Positions 31,987 to 42,740 of a stretch of DNA of 64,000 nt are shown one piece after another. The position numbers and the translations under genes are program-made. Below the pieces are notes generated by a model that did not search any database, had not been told where the DNA came from, and saw nothing but the letters and a program-made list of their open reading frames with translations. The stretch is taken from the NCBI GenBank assembly GCA_903772945.1, contig CAICTM010000253.1:1-64000 (forward strand), in the 5' to 3' direction. The stretch's first letter is position 1, and the number at the start of each line of letters is the position of its first letter. Source of the stretch: Seminavis robusta. Lineage: Eukaryota > Bacillariophyta > Bacillariophyceae > Naviculales > Naviculaceae.

Positions 31987-33729
31987 TTATTTCAAGTTTT
32001 TCCAATCGATGAAGCCCGAATGCAGTCCGTAGGGAACATGATAAGGCAAGGTTGCCGAATAGACAGGCCCTGCATCCAAATCGTCTCCATCAAGCATCAT
32101 CACTTTGGATTGAATGGGCGCAGCATCATAATCGTTTGCGACATCCTTCCAGTTGACACCCTTGGGTACGTAATTGGCGATGATTAGAATGTATTCTCCA
32201 TCTTGGTCCACCTTGGGCACCACGGTCGGTTCGGTCATGACGGCAAACCCCTCTGGCATTGCGAACTTTCCCACGACGTCTCCCTTATTGAACTTGTCCG
32301 AATCCACGGCCGCCAATTTGGCAATGGCTCCAAAGATGACGCCTTCTTGGGGCTGAGCATAGACTTCCAGAGGCCCACCTATTGATTTGGCCGATAGACA
32401 GTAGCAAGCGGGACACTCTAGACCAGTCAGTTTTTCATTGATGACGGGGAATTCCACCACATGTTCGGGATTGAGCGTTTGCTCCGTCACCACTCCGGTT
32501 GTCAAGTCAATGGAATATTCGTAGTAGTAACTGGGTGCGAATTGTTCGAGATAGCAGGCTTGGGGAATGGGTTCGGACCGGAATCCCTGTACAATGACAG
32601 TGTTGGCATCATCCGTTTCCCAGGCATTGACCGCATGCAGGACAACTCCTGGTTCGCAGTCAAACCAACGAATCTCCCCCTTGTTGTTGTCACCACGAGG
32701 GACCAATCCAATGCGTGCGGGATGATCTGGTTCGTATTCGACTGGGAATTTGTCTCTGAGGATTCGATTAGTTCTCAAAGTGAGAGGTAGGTCCAATACA
32801 ACGGCGTAGTTTTCAGTAATGGCACAGTCATGACTAAAAATGGGTGTGGGGATATCAATCCCAACCGATTCTTTGAGCGCAAATCCCGGAGCAAAGACAT
32901 CCATTCTCAGGTAGGGTTGTTGATCCGATCGATACGAGACATGGATCCTGTCCCCCGTTTTGGGACAAGTGCGTCCGTGGGCACTGAGGACCCCTCCCGA
33001 GATGGGAATGGTGGTATCGATCGCTCCATTGAGAGAAGATGAGGCTTCCACGGTACGAAGGCGCCCATCTTGACCAATTTCGACCTCACTTGGCGGGCAT
33101 TGCTCCATCAGGGCTAGAATTTTGCCGCCGTGTTCTGCCAATGCCGTGTTGCAGGTATCCTTTTGTGCCTGCAGCGTTCGAAAGGCCAGGGCATTGCTCA
33201 CAATGGATTGAATCATGGGAAGTCCACGTGGAACACCACTGAGCGTGCCCTGAAACTTTTTGCCGGATTGTTGTTCCAATTGTCGTCCTTTGGTATCAAT
33301 GTACGTGGCACTGTAGGTAGGCCGCATCTTTGGTTCTTTGGATTTTGGAGGAAATGTCACGCAATGAATCATACCATCTCCGTCGTAGAATCCATCCGTG
33401 GCATCGGCGCCATTGGGCCCCACTCTCAAGTAGGCACCCGGCGGAAAATCTGCGGGAATGGTTCCTTCCTCTTTTGCAATGGCCATGGGATCGGGTCGTT
33501 CGGGACAAGACACAAAGAGGGCGTTCCACGAGTCCGTGTCATGATGCCTCTTTAGAGCAGCTTCGGTTTGATCTTGCAGGCTCTTGATTTCCTCCTTGGA
33601 ACGCTGAATCTTGGATTTGCTGGGCGCTACAGTCGAAGCCGACGTCGACAACAAAGGGAGAGAAAAGGAGTGGACCTCATGGCCCGACAAGAGCAGCAGC
33701 AGACTGGTACTAGTAGCTACGATCCTCAT
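31987..33729 (-). CDS. Carotenoid cleavage oxygenase (RPE65/CCD family), plastid-targeted
   Basis: The ATG at 33729 gives 580 residues; a longer frame starts only with TTG. The N-terminus MRIVATSTSLLLLLSGHEVHSFSLPL has a signal peptide followed by Phe after the likely cut site, the pattern used for import into secondary plastids of diatoms (an ASAF-like motif, here VHSF). The enzyme core has the family layout: PPGAYLRVGPN and DGFYDGDGMIHCV near the start, and four iron-ligand histidine contexts: LSAHGRTCPKTG, FSHDCAITENYAVV, VVLHAVNAWE and HVPYGLHSGFI. It should be a non-haem iron dioxygenase that splits a carotenoid double bond to give apocarotenoids; the substrate and site cannot be read. 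The length fits the family. It is encoded in one exon. Confidence 0.92.
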   Translation of the reverse strand: MRIVATSTSLLLLLSGHEVHSFSLPLLSTSASTVAPSKSKIQRSKEEIKSLQDQTEAALKRHHDTDSWNALFVSCPERPDPMAIAKEEGTIPADFPPGAYLRVGPNGADATDGFYDGDGMIHCVTFPPKSKEPKMRPTYSATYIDTKGRQLEQQSGKKFQGTLSGVPRGLPMIQSIVSNALAFRTLQAQKDTCNTALAEHGGKILALMEQCPPSEVEIGQDGRLRTVEASSSLNGAIDTTIPISGGVLSAHGRTCPKTGDRIHVSYRSDQQPYLRMDVFAPGFALKESVGIDIPTPIFSHDCAITENYAVVLDLPLTLRTNRILRDKFPVEYEPDHPARIGLVPRGDNNKGEIRWFDCEPGVVLHAVNAWETDDANTVIVQGFRSEPIPQACYLEQFAPSYYYEYSIDLTTGVVTEQTLNPEHVVEFPVINEKLTGLECPACYCLSAKSIGGPLEVYAQPQEGVIFGAIAKLAAVDSDKFNKGDVVGKFAMPEGFAVMTEPTVVPKVDQDGEYILIIANYVPKGVNWKDVANDYDAAPIQSKVMMLDGDDLDAGPVYSATLPYHVPYGLHSGFIDWKNLK

Positions 33730-34215
33730 TCTCTTCACTTTTCCTATTCCAACCAACCAACCGAAACAGTGTGCGAGGAGTCTCGGACAGACCTCTACTA
33801 GAGGGGAAGCGACGAAGAGTGGTCTGATCCGATTGAATCATTCAGAAGGAAAGAACATGCGCTGTCATGGGCTTGATGCTCAGCTAGCTACTAGCTAGAT
33901 AGAGCTTCTACGACTACTAGTACTGTACGGGTTGCTGGCTTGATTTTGTGTGTGATGATGCTGGTATCGCAGACGTCATCCTCATTTTTCTGAGGAGTTG
34001 TGGGAGTTGCAGGAGTGGTGAGGAACTCTGCTTCATTGGCAGATTTTCCTTCGAGGTGGTTGGCAGTTGGCAGAGTTGGCAGCATCCCATTGCTGACGTG
34101 GCGTCCTGTTGAAGCAGCTGTTCTGTAGAGGAACGGTCTTCCACCAACAAGTGCGAACAGGCGAGCACAGGGGGGGGGGAGACCGTATCTTCTGGAACCA
34201 TGTGACAATTTCACC
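33730..34215. other. Upstream region of the oxygenase gene
   Basis: Two overlapping minus-strand frames (33891-34214) have no family resemblance. A run of nine G lies near 34170. The Harbinger-like MITE follows directly. Confidence 0.45.
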
Positions 34216-34218
34216 TAA

Positions 34219-35115
34219 GGCCGCTCTCTACCGGAGGGACTAAAGTAGCGACTAAGCCATATTTCGTAGTTTAGTCCATAGTTTAGTCTCCGGGGGTGGT
34301 GTCTACCCAAGCCACTAAACGTCCCACGGACTAAAGGGTTTAGTCAAAGTTCGTTCACCGACTAACCGGAGGCTGGTTAGTCGGTGAGCGAGCGTAACGA
34401 CTAAAGCCTCTTTAAGAACGAATCGAATCAGCCTCATGGACAGCCTCACTATCAGAGCATCGTGACAGAGCTGATAGAGTAGAGGTGCAAAACAATACGA
34501 CTGCACACCGAGTTGGATAACAAATTCCAACAGGATTACCACAGAGGTGCCTTCGTGGGAGTTCCGAACGATCGAACGATCGAAGAGGAGTACGGTCGGC
34601 CGATAGTAGAGGTGCAAACGATCGAACCATGGAACCATCCAAGAGGTGCAAACGATCGAACGATCGAATGATAGTAGTAGTAGAGGTGCAAACGATCGAA
34701 CGATCCAATGATAGTAGTAGTACCGGTATAGTAGTAGTAGAGGTGCAAACGATCGAGGTGCATGGCAATGATGTGTTTTGAGTCTTGTTATCTCAGTCTT
34801 GTTATCTCAAAAAAGTAATCACTTCTGTTAAGTCTTTGTTTGAGTCCTTTAATCCCTTCTGTTAAGTCTTTGTTTGAGTCCGTTACATCTTTTTTGAGTC
34901 CTTTAAGTCCAGTAGTGTTCCGTTTAGTCATTTGTTTAGTCATTTGGTAGACAGGTTGAAATGACTAAAGAACTGACTAAATTGTTTAGTCCGAGATTTA
35001 GTCATCTGCTGGTAGACACCACCATTACTAAAGGATAATGACTAAATCTTGAACTAAACAACCACCTAAAGGTTTCCTTTAGTCGCTACTTTAGTCCCTC
35101 CGGTAGAGAGCGGCC
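34219..35115. mobile_element. 897-bp Harbinger-like MITE with TAA target duplications
   Basis: Both ends carry a perfect 37-bp inverted repeat beginning GGCCGCTCTCTACCGG. It is flanked by TAA at 34216-34218 and 35116-35118, as expected for the 3-bp TWA duplications of PIF/Harbinger elements. Next to both ends the word TTTAGTC or its complement occurs more than a dozen times, and an inverted GGTAGACACCACC pair extends the symmetry. No transposase is encoded, so it depends on one elsewhere. The perfect termini suggest recent movement. Confidence 0.88.
34600..34760. repeat. Internal tandem repeats of the MITE
   Basis: AGAGGTGCAAACGATCGAAC recurs about four times, spaced by TGATAGTAGTAGT-like tracts. 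CGATCGAACGATCGAA adds local palindromes. It occupies the middle of the MITE. Confidence 0.7.
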
Positions 35116-35350
35116 TAAGTAACTTAACGGCCATTAAAGTAACTAAACGGCAGTTGCTAAGTAAGCAAAATGTGAGCACTTGCAAGTCAACTCCAAATCA
35201 ACTCTGACCGTGGCAAAAATGGTACCGCCTTAAGTAGGTAAATTGTGAGCGTTTACACATCACTTGCGACAAACCCAATCAGAGACTGCCAAAACACGAA
35301 CAATGGTAACTCATGTCGCAACAACAATAGCAAGGGAACGACTACGCTGT

Positions 35351-35650
35351 ACCAACCAACCAACCAACCAACCAAACCAACCAAACCAACCAACCAACCA
35401 ACCAACCAACCAACCAACCAACCCAACCAAACCAACCAACCAACCAACCAACCCAACCAACCAACCAACCAACCAAACCAACCAACCAACCAACCAACCA
35501 ACCAACCAACCAACCAACCAACCAAACCAACCAACCAACCAACCAACCAACCAACCAACCAACCAACCAACCAACCAACCAAACCAACCAACCAAACCAA
35601 CCAACCAACCAACCAACAACCAACCAACCAACCAACCAACCAACCAACCA
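35351..35650. repeat. CCAA microsatellite, about 300 bp
   Basis: An almost pure CCAA tract with occasional extra A. It is open in several frames on both strands (NQPT and WLVG repeats), which explains long apparent frames here; none is a credible gene. Confidence 0.9.
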
Positions 35651-36845
35651 TGCGACCACGAGGACAGTCCACAAACATCGACAACCAAGCGATCGGGCGA
35701 TATACCACCGCAACAAGCTCTTGTAGCACGTGTAGTAGTGCGTGTAGATGTTGTTGTAGAAGATCGAAACTGGTCGACTTGGACAACCGACCGACTGCCG
35801 AACAACAGCCTTGACCTTGATCAAGCAACCAAACGACAATCAGAAACAACAACGCCAATCAACACGGCAAACGCCAATCAAAATTGTTGCATCGATCTCG
35901 AGTTGTAGTAGTAGCACCTGCCTGGTAGCGGATATCCGATTCACAACTGGTTGTAGCCTAGTAGTAGCGGATCGTGTTGTTTTGTTGCTGTTGTTGTTGT
36001 TACTGAAAGGAGCCAAGAGTCAACCACGGTAAATCATGCTTCGTTCCAGGGTTTCTAGCAAAATTGGCCGGGATGAATTGAGTACTGAAATTTCGATAGT
36101 GAAAACAGTCCTGTTTGCTTCTCAACTTCAACTTTCTGTAGAAAACGTACTAGAGTCTACACGAATTCTCCAAAATAATTGGAGCATGGTTCCGATAATT
36201 TTAACTGTACATTATTAACTGGTACCAGTCGAAAACCTCCTTGAAAAAGCGCGCCCCCATTGAGCAGTTGAATATTGTAACTGATCTATACTCGCCAATA
36301 ACCAGACATGAAGGATGGATATGACATCGCAACGCCTTCGACAGGTCGGTCGACGATGATCCCCAGTGTTAGTTAGCCATTGTCCTGCCAGCCAGGTCAT
36401 GTATTAGGTGTCTAAAGTAGAGAGCAAGCTGAAATCATGGATTTAGGTAAATTTACAATATTTACCACATTTTAGACCCCTAATTCTTTTATCGGGCCTT
36501 AAATCCAGCACTCTGAATTTGAGACACGGAAAGTTGCTTCCACGCTGATGAGAACAAACACAAAACTCATTCCGTTCGATCCATCACCATGACCAAGGCA
36601 ACTCGAAACAAGCGGCGTGCCGCTGCCACCACGCCTTACCACAAAGACAGTAGGACCTACTTGACGGTACCACTTCGAAAACAATTGACTCCAGCTGTTC
36701 TGCTTCAACAGCATGTGGACTCCGCTTTTAAATAAAATGGCTTCAACCCTTCTTTGGCTGAGAGAGTGTTACCGTATTAACGTGGGCATTGTGTTTTAGC
36801 TCGACACGGACAACCACTGAGTCGTGCAACTCCAGCCTTTTTGCA
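35651..36845. other. Intergenic region after the microsatellite
   Basis: It holds a CAAC/TTG-rich continuation to about 36000 and then plain sequence. A 48-codon ATG frame at 36589-36735 (MTKATRNKRRAAATT) precedes the decayed gene at 36846; it might be an upstream exon or chance. Confidence 0.4.
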
Positions 36846-38562
36846 ATGAGTGCAAGTCTCTTTCCAACAACAGCATCAACCAGTGCCCCAAATCAAGATG
36901 ACAACAGTGGTGAACTGGGTATTAATAAAGGCGGATTTCCCAAGCTGTCAACGGGGCGGTGGCGTTCGCTGCAGGTGAATGCATCGCAAGGTCGGGATCC
37001 AAAGAGAATGAAGCTTCGTCAATGCAACGATATCCCGCCTGTACAGAATGGAGTTATATCTGCAAGCAAAACTCCAGTTTTTGATGAAGGGCGGAAGGTT
37101 GATATAGTCTTCGCACGCGCTCGCAATGTCAGGCTGTTCTTTGACGTCGACGTTTCGGATGTAACAGAAGTTCCCGATCACGAGATGCCCAGCTACCTAA
37201 AGAAGGCCCTAAAAGGCTGTTTTACCTCTGAGGAAACACTGCGTAATGCGGTGTACACAAACCTCATCGATGACCATGGAGTCGCCTTTCCAGAATCAAG
37301 TATCAAGAAAGTTAAGGGACTGAAGAAAGTGTTGTGGGCGGCAATAGGCAAAAAGGGCAGAGTCTACGAAGAAACAGATCTTGCGTCGCTCATGACCGAA
37401 TATGGCAAATTGCAAGGTCACAAGTCCAACAATATGCGAAGGATCATGAAAGGATTGCCTGTCACAACAGCTTTTAAACCAGACTTTGCGCCTCTTGATT
37501 CCAAGGATGGAGCTGATATTCAAATCCGATTTGGGGAGTTCAAAATTACAAGGAAATACAACACAACAATAGCCTGCACACAATGTACCATGTATCTTCT
37601 TGCTCTTATGAATTGGCTGCGCACGGAGCTTGGTAAACCTGTTGACGCTGTTTATGGGTTTTATTTTTGCGGACTCAGATGCGAGCACCAAGACTGCACC
37701 TATTCTGTGGTTTCGTCAAGCTTTCTATGCCAACTACACTTGGGGAATGCCTTGAAGTAGAAGTCTACGAGACTACAGACACGGTTGAGAGTAACGTGCC
37801 AATGAACGCGTTGATTCACTTCCTGCTGCATGGTAAGTGTTGGTCTGTTAGTGGAGAAATGCTGCAAGGTGGAATTATGAAACAAGAGAGACGGATTCCC
37901 TCCCTGTACACCTTACCGACAAGTCTTTGGGAAGACAATCCTGACAACCGGCAGCTTATCATTCACGGAGCGCTATCTGTTGTGTTCATTGTCTCGGTAC
38001 CTGGCCTGAAACATTTGCTGGCAGAACACTTCAAGAAGGTCAAACACAATTTGCTCTGGGGTTTGTTCTGTCAGCGGGTGGATACCTTAATCTCAGCAGA
38101 CGGTAGCGAGAGTGACGATACAAAATACTACCTCAAAATTAGATCCAAAGACACATCTTTGCAGCCCAAACCAATGGAACATATGGATGACGCATGGGAC
38201 GTGCTCTCGCAAAATCAGTCAGTCTCAGGAACCTATCCTATCAGACATTCTCTGATAGCGGTATCGGGGTTACACTCATGAGAGATCGCGGAGTCCCCCT
38301 GGCCACCGTCATTTCATCTTTCAGAGCGAGGGCACTCCTTCCCCAGTTTAAGACAATCATGGAGACAGCCTCATTTCTCAGCAACCATCTCCCGCATGGG
38401 GACGTTCTCCCCCACAACCTTGTCTATGACGACAAAAAGGAGGAGATTAGCCTCATCGAGATTGACAAAGGAGTTTGGACTCGGGGATCGCTTCCGACAA
38501 GGAAGAATGTGTACAACAATGGAGATGACGACTGGTATAAAGCTCTTCGGTATTCCAACTAG
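36846..38562 (+). pseudogene. Decayed effector-like gene with kinase-like C-terminus (fossil)
   Basis: A chain of plus-strand coding pieces spans about 570 codons. The N-terminal part reads as a folded domain with IQIRFGEFKITRKYNTTIAC and a VYGFYFCGLRC segment. The C-terminal part has HGDVLPHNLVYDDKKEEISLIEIDKG, matching the catalytic and metal-binding segments of protein-kinase-like folds. The combination recalls Crinkler-type or similar eukaryotic effector proteins with nuclease-like and kinase-like domains; this is inference. It is broken, with about two or three breaks, or less likely spliced in an unusual way. It directly abuts a retroelement tail. Confidence 0.45.
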
Positions 38563-38574
38563 AGCTGGCTTCTG

Positions 38575-39170
38575 TGTTTGGGGAGCTTCACACACCCCTT
38601 GACCTTCACATAGCACTGGTTGACCGCCTCAACAGTTGGCGCAATTCCCTCCCATTGCTCCTCAACCCCCAGTGGGATGCCACCCTTACTCAACTTATTG
38701 TCTCCCAAGACCGGATCGAATGGAAGAACTTCTTGGAAGGTCTACCATCCATCCGTTTTGTCCAGTATATGGATTCCTTCTACAGACGAGAGGGATACTC
38801 CATCACTGGTACCACTTGGACTTCCAAAATCCTTCGCAAAACCCACATGATGGCTTGGAGCTTATGGGAACATCGGAACAAGATTCTACACAACGACCAA
38901 AAGCCCCGTCAGAAACAAGCCCTCAACCTGTTACACCAAGCAATTGCCAATGAGTACATCAAAGGTACCAGGGGACTCCCCTCATGTTATCACCATTACT
39001 TCAAATACTCACTCATTTCCCTTCTCACAAAACCAAAGTCCTACAAACATTCCTGGCTTCAAGGGCTGCACACTGTCCGCGATAGAGAAACTAGACGTGC
39101 CCACCAAATCACTGAAGACAGAAGGAATTCCAGACTCTATCAGTGGTGTGCCTCAGGACGCCTCTAGCTA
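38575..39170 (+). mobile_element. C-terminal tail of a reverse-transcriptase element (probably LINE-type)
   Basis: About 197 codons without an obvious own start encode a segment of the kind that ends many non-LTR ORF2-like proteins: a W-rich run with GW..FL-type spacing, then SKILRKTHMMAWSLWEHRNK and ILHNDQ. The reverse transcriptase itself is missing, consistent with a truncated copy. The sequence after the stop (39171-39430) is AT/GC mixed with repeated CCTTAGCG-type words and may be the element's 3' region. Confidence 0.4.
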
Positions 39171-39354
39171 GCTTCTCCATCACCTCTCCCTTGAACCACC
39201 TCAGAACCAATCCGTCTTTTCGAAGACACCATTAGCACATGGCCTTAGCGTGCCATACCCTAAGGAAAGCATTAGCGTGCATTCCCAAAGAAACAACAAC
39301 CTTGTATGGAACATCTTTAGGGGCCTTAGCGAGCCCATAACCCTTCTACTCGAA

Positions 39355-39377
39355 CAGGGGGCCAGTAGTGCCCCCTG
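39355..39377. repeat. Perfect 8-bp stem hairpin
   Basis: CAGGGGGC and GCCCCCTG pair around a 7-base loop, in the non-coding stretch after the element tail. It could be a 3' structure of the retroelement. Confidence 0.5.
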
Positions 39378-39551
39378 TCATTCTGAGTGAAGTATAAGCA
39401 AGCCCTCGGTGCAGTAGCAAAATAATACCTACTAATCATTGTGACCAACCAACCAACTTTTTGTAAAAGACGCAAAAAGGTACACAAGAGCGCAGCTGCT
39501 CGCTTCCTTCTTGTACATTCTCACCGAGGCGCCAAACGAGAATATTGAGTG

Positions 39552-39719
39552 TTACAGGAATGTGCCAAGCTGAAGGAAGAAGCAAAGAAACTTGGCAAAT
39601 CTTTGTGCGATCTAGACAAGACGAACAAGCTTGCGAAGATACCCGAACGACTAAAAAAGTTCAACGCCTGGGTAGACAGGCTCGAGAGCATGATGAATGA
39701 CATCTTGAACCATTTTTAA
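39552..39719 (+). CDS. Short coiled-coil coding fragment
   Basis: The plus frame reads LQECAKLKEEAKKLGKSL, then DKTNKLAKIPERLKKFNAWV and a Met/Asn-rich end before a TAA, about 55 codons with strong helical character. It lacks an ATG but is preceded by an AG that could be a splice acceptor. It may be the last exon of a small gene or a leftover of one of the neighbouring elements. Confidence 0.25.
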   Translation, partial: LQECAKLKEEAKKLGKSLCDLDKTNKLAKIPERLKKFNAWVDRLESMMNDILNHF

Positions 39720-39773
39720 TGCGGAGCATCAGCGGCTAAGTCAGCAATCTCGCATTTCCAATAGACAAGTTCT

Positions 39774-40560
39774 TCCTTTTGTCGTTGGACATCACAGCTT
39801 AGATTGTGTAGCGATTCGTGCCTTCGTTCATGTGAAAGGGACAGACATCGGCGACTTGTAGCAAGCCAATCTCACTTCCTCGTCCGCTCAATTGAAAAAC
39901 AGCAGTGTTGATTCCATGGAATTCCACACCCTCAAAGGTGTCAGCCCAAGAGCATGCAAGAGCGAGTGCTTTTTGATCATCTTCGGTGGAACCAAGCCGA
40001 GGATTGCTGAGTGGTTTACCGGAGCTTTTGGTATCGACTTTTTACGCCGCAAGAAGCATATTGCGAAGCTTCCTCCATGTATTGGCTCCAAACACAGGTA
40101 ACTTGGGACCATCACATTTGAACTTGTTAACGTAGAAGGACTTGACTGCACTAGAGTATCCGGTGGCAGTTTCGTATGAGACTCTACCATTGCGAGGGTC
40201 AAGGCAGCACATAGCATCATTGGTGAGTTAATAGAAAAAACCGCCGAAGAGTCAGTCCCAGAAGATTTCAGGGCTTACAGATTCACCCTTGATTTTAAGA
40301 GCTTTGTAAGGTATGTCCTTGCAATTGGTGAAGGATGGGTGACGAATTTGCTTGTAGAAATGCTTGAGCCTTGAGGTAATGATTCAGATGTTTGAGTGCG
40401 CTCTCGCGCCTGTTGGATTGCTTCGCCATATCACGCAGGTCTTTCTCTTCATCCTCATCTTCGCATGCTGTTATCCCTGAGAGGGCGATGGAGTCGGGAA
40501 AGTGTTGAGTTGTGGTGGCCGTTGTTAATGTTGTTGTTGGGACATTGTTTTGTTGGTGGA
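39774..40560 (-). mobile_element. Tyrosine-recombinase element fossil (Crypton- or DIRS-like)
   Basis: Minus-strand coding pieces resemble tyrosine recombinases: a helical N-terminal domain (KDLRDMAKQSNRRESALKHL; SYETATGYSSAVKSFYVNKF; FGANTWRKLRNML) and the beginning of the catalytic domain with QLSGRGSEIGLLQ, where the Arg could be the first catalytic residue. The later part of a catalytic domain (HxxR, Tyr) was not seen. The copy is broken in several places and looks old. Confidence 0.45.
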
Positions 40561-42740
40561 GTTAGGACTTGCTACCGAGGAGTTGTTGACAGAGTCAGGA
40601 TTTGCTGGCGAGAAGTAAGACTACATGGCTTCATTGGTTTACGAGGTTCCCCTTGCGCTTACCTAATTGAATTTTCTACTTTGGTACTTTGAGAACCTGA
40701 ACAACTCTCGAAAAATAAATAGCTCGACAAGGATGAGATCTTAGAATACTCAGAGACCATTTTTCCATTTTTGTGCTTATGGGCCAACATTTTAATGTCA
40801 CAGAAATCGGGGCACGAGCTCTAAGTAAAGGAACCAAAGACGACCAGTTTCTATGCACGATTCAAGGAGTCACGAGCTCATTTTATATAAAGGCCTCGGC
40901 TCGTTGATTTCATGAAACAGAAATTGATTTTACAGCCGTAGCATTTCTACTGAGGTCTACAAGAAGCCAATTTCTGTGAAATTTCTGTGAAGCAACCTTT
41001 TCTTGGTCGTCTATGGTGTATGGTGGCTAGTCTCTAGAGTACTGAGTAGCGCAGATCCGCGTTGAGGTTGGAGCAGGGTTCTCGTCTGGTCCCCAGGAGT
41101 CTTTAAGCACTCTTACCTTGAACACAAAGGTAAAAGGGATAAAGGTACCTGGTACCGGTATCACCCATAGCTTCATCAATCATCAAGCAACTGATACTCT
41201 TAGTAACCACCGTATCTTAGCTTCTGCTCTGGATAATAGGCAGGTAGCTAGTGTGTTAGACAGGTACATCAGTAGTGCCGTTAGACTGAGCAGTATTTTG
41301 CCTCTTACGGAAACAATATCTGCGTTTCGAAATGGAAACTCAAAGTAAGTACCGGTAGTTTATCATAAAAGCCAACCTGCCCTGCCCAGCAGCAGGCAGA
41401 AGAAACAATTCTGCAATTTGACACTACTCTTACTCATCAGTAGTACATGTTTGTGTATACAAATGCAATACATCAGTGCATAGTACCATATATCTATCAA
41501 TTCAGTGATATATTCTGCATACGGTATTGATCAGTCCTGACTGAGTATTGGTATCTTAGCCTGGCTACTACTAGAGCTTCCAAAAGGATACATGTTCTCT
41601 GGCTACTAGCTAGCTAGAGCTATCCAAAAGGACACGTGTACTCTAGCTACATGTAGTAGTCGGTCTTGCTTGTGGAGGAGCTGCGATCTTCCATGAGCAG
41701 AGTGGAGGGTGGAGGCAACAGGCAATCTGAGAAATTTTACATGTAATAATGACTGTGTAGCCGTGTAGCCTCTAGCTACTAGTAGCCTCTTATCTTCAAG
41801 GGAGTTTCAAACTGGCTCTGACACCGGTACCCGAAGAAAGCAGAGAGCAGAGCCTTTTTTCCTGGATTTAACAGATTACAATTCATCTGCCTTCGCGTCG
41901 ACATGCATTAACTACTGGTCACAATCGACCAATGAAAATCTGTTTCTTGGTTCTCATTTTTACGACAAGGATCTCATAAGAGCTCTATCGAACAGCTTCT
42001 CATGTCAACAAGAGGGATTTAACAAACCCATCTCTTATTGACTTAAGAAACGCGTGTTTCTTGGTCGATAAATTGCCCCCACTGCTCCAACAAGCTGGTC
42101 CAAAACCTGCCGCAAGCTGCTCTGGTTCATTCTAACCCAGATTTTCTCCCCTGGGAGCAACTATTGGAAACAGCTGAAGCAAGAGTACAGTTGTTTCCAC
42201 AGTCATCCGCCAATGTCGCGAACAGAAGAGCCAGCTGCTTGCTGACGGACATCCTTCGCGTTCATTGGAAGTATCAACGCTTGTAAATTAATTGATTTTG
42301 TTTGCGTCAGCCAGCTGTTCACTTCCGCCAGTGGCGACACAATTAAACCACAACCCACAACAACAATGAATTTTTAAAAGAATAGTGAACAGGTTTGTAT
42401 GCTGTGAGTTCGTGAGTTCAGGTCCGATTATTAATATTATATTTCAATAGCGTCGCACCAACTGCATCCTGGCTTACAGGCAGGATCAAGGCACACGTGG
42501 TTCTTGTGCAACTCGTTCTCAATGGTCAGCTCACTATAACAGCTCCGTAACAGTGTACAGTATTTGTAACGGTACAAGTGGTGTGGCATTGCCCCAGCAG
42601 ATGGTGGTTCACTTCTCCCGTCCTTTCATAATATCTTTTCCGCCCAAGCGATACAATCGCCAGCAGATGCACAAATCGTTTGCTATCTTTTGCTAACAGC
42701 ACCCTCATCATCTTTATTAGACTAGTAGCAGTTGACGACC
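40561..42740. other. 2.2-kb intergenic region
   Basis: No gene, repeat array or RNA gene was recognised. GGTACCTGGTACCGGTA near 41148, CTAGCTAGCTAG near 41608 and ACATGTAGTAG near 41650 are the usual palindromic words. The last 150 bases precede the TPR-like gene. Confidence 0.5.

Noticed and set aside
35245-35908. Frames of 160-214 codons on both strands
   Set aside because: Produced by the CCAA microsatellite; no coherent ends.
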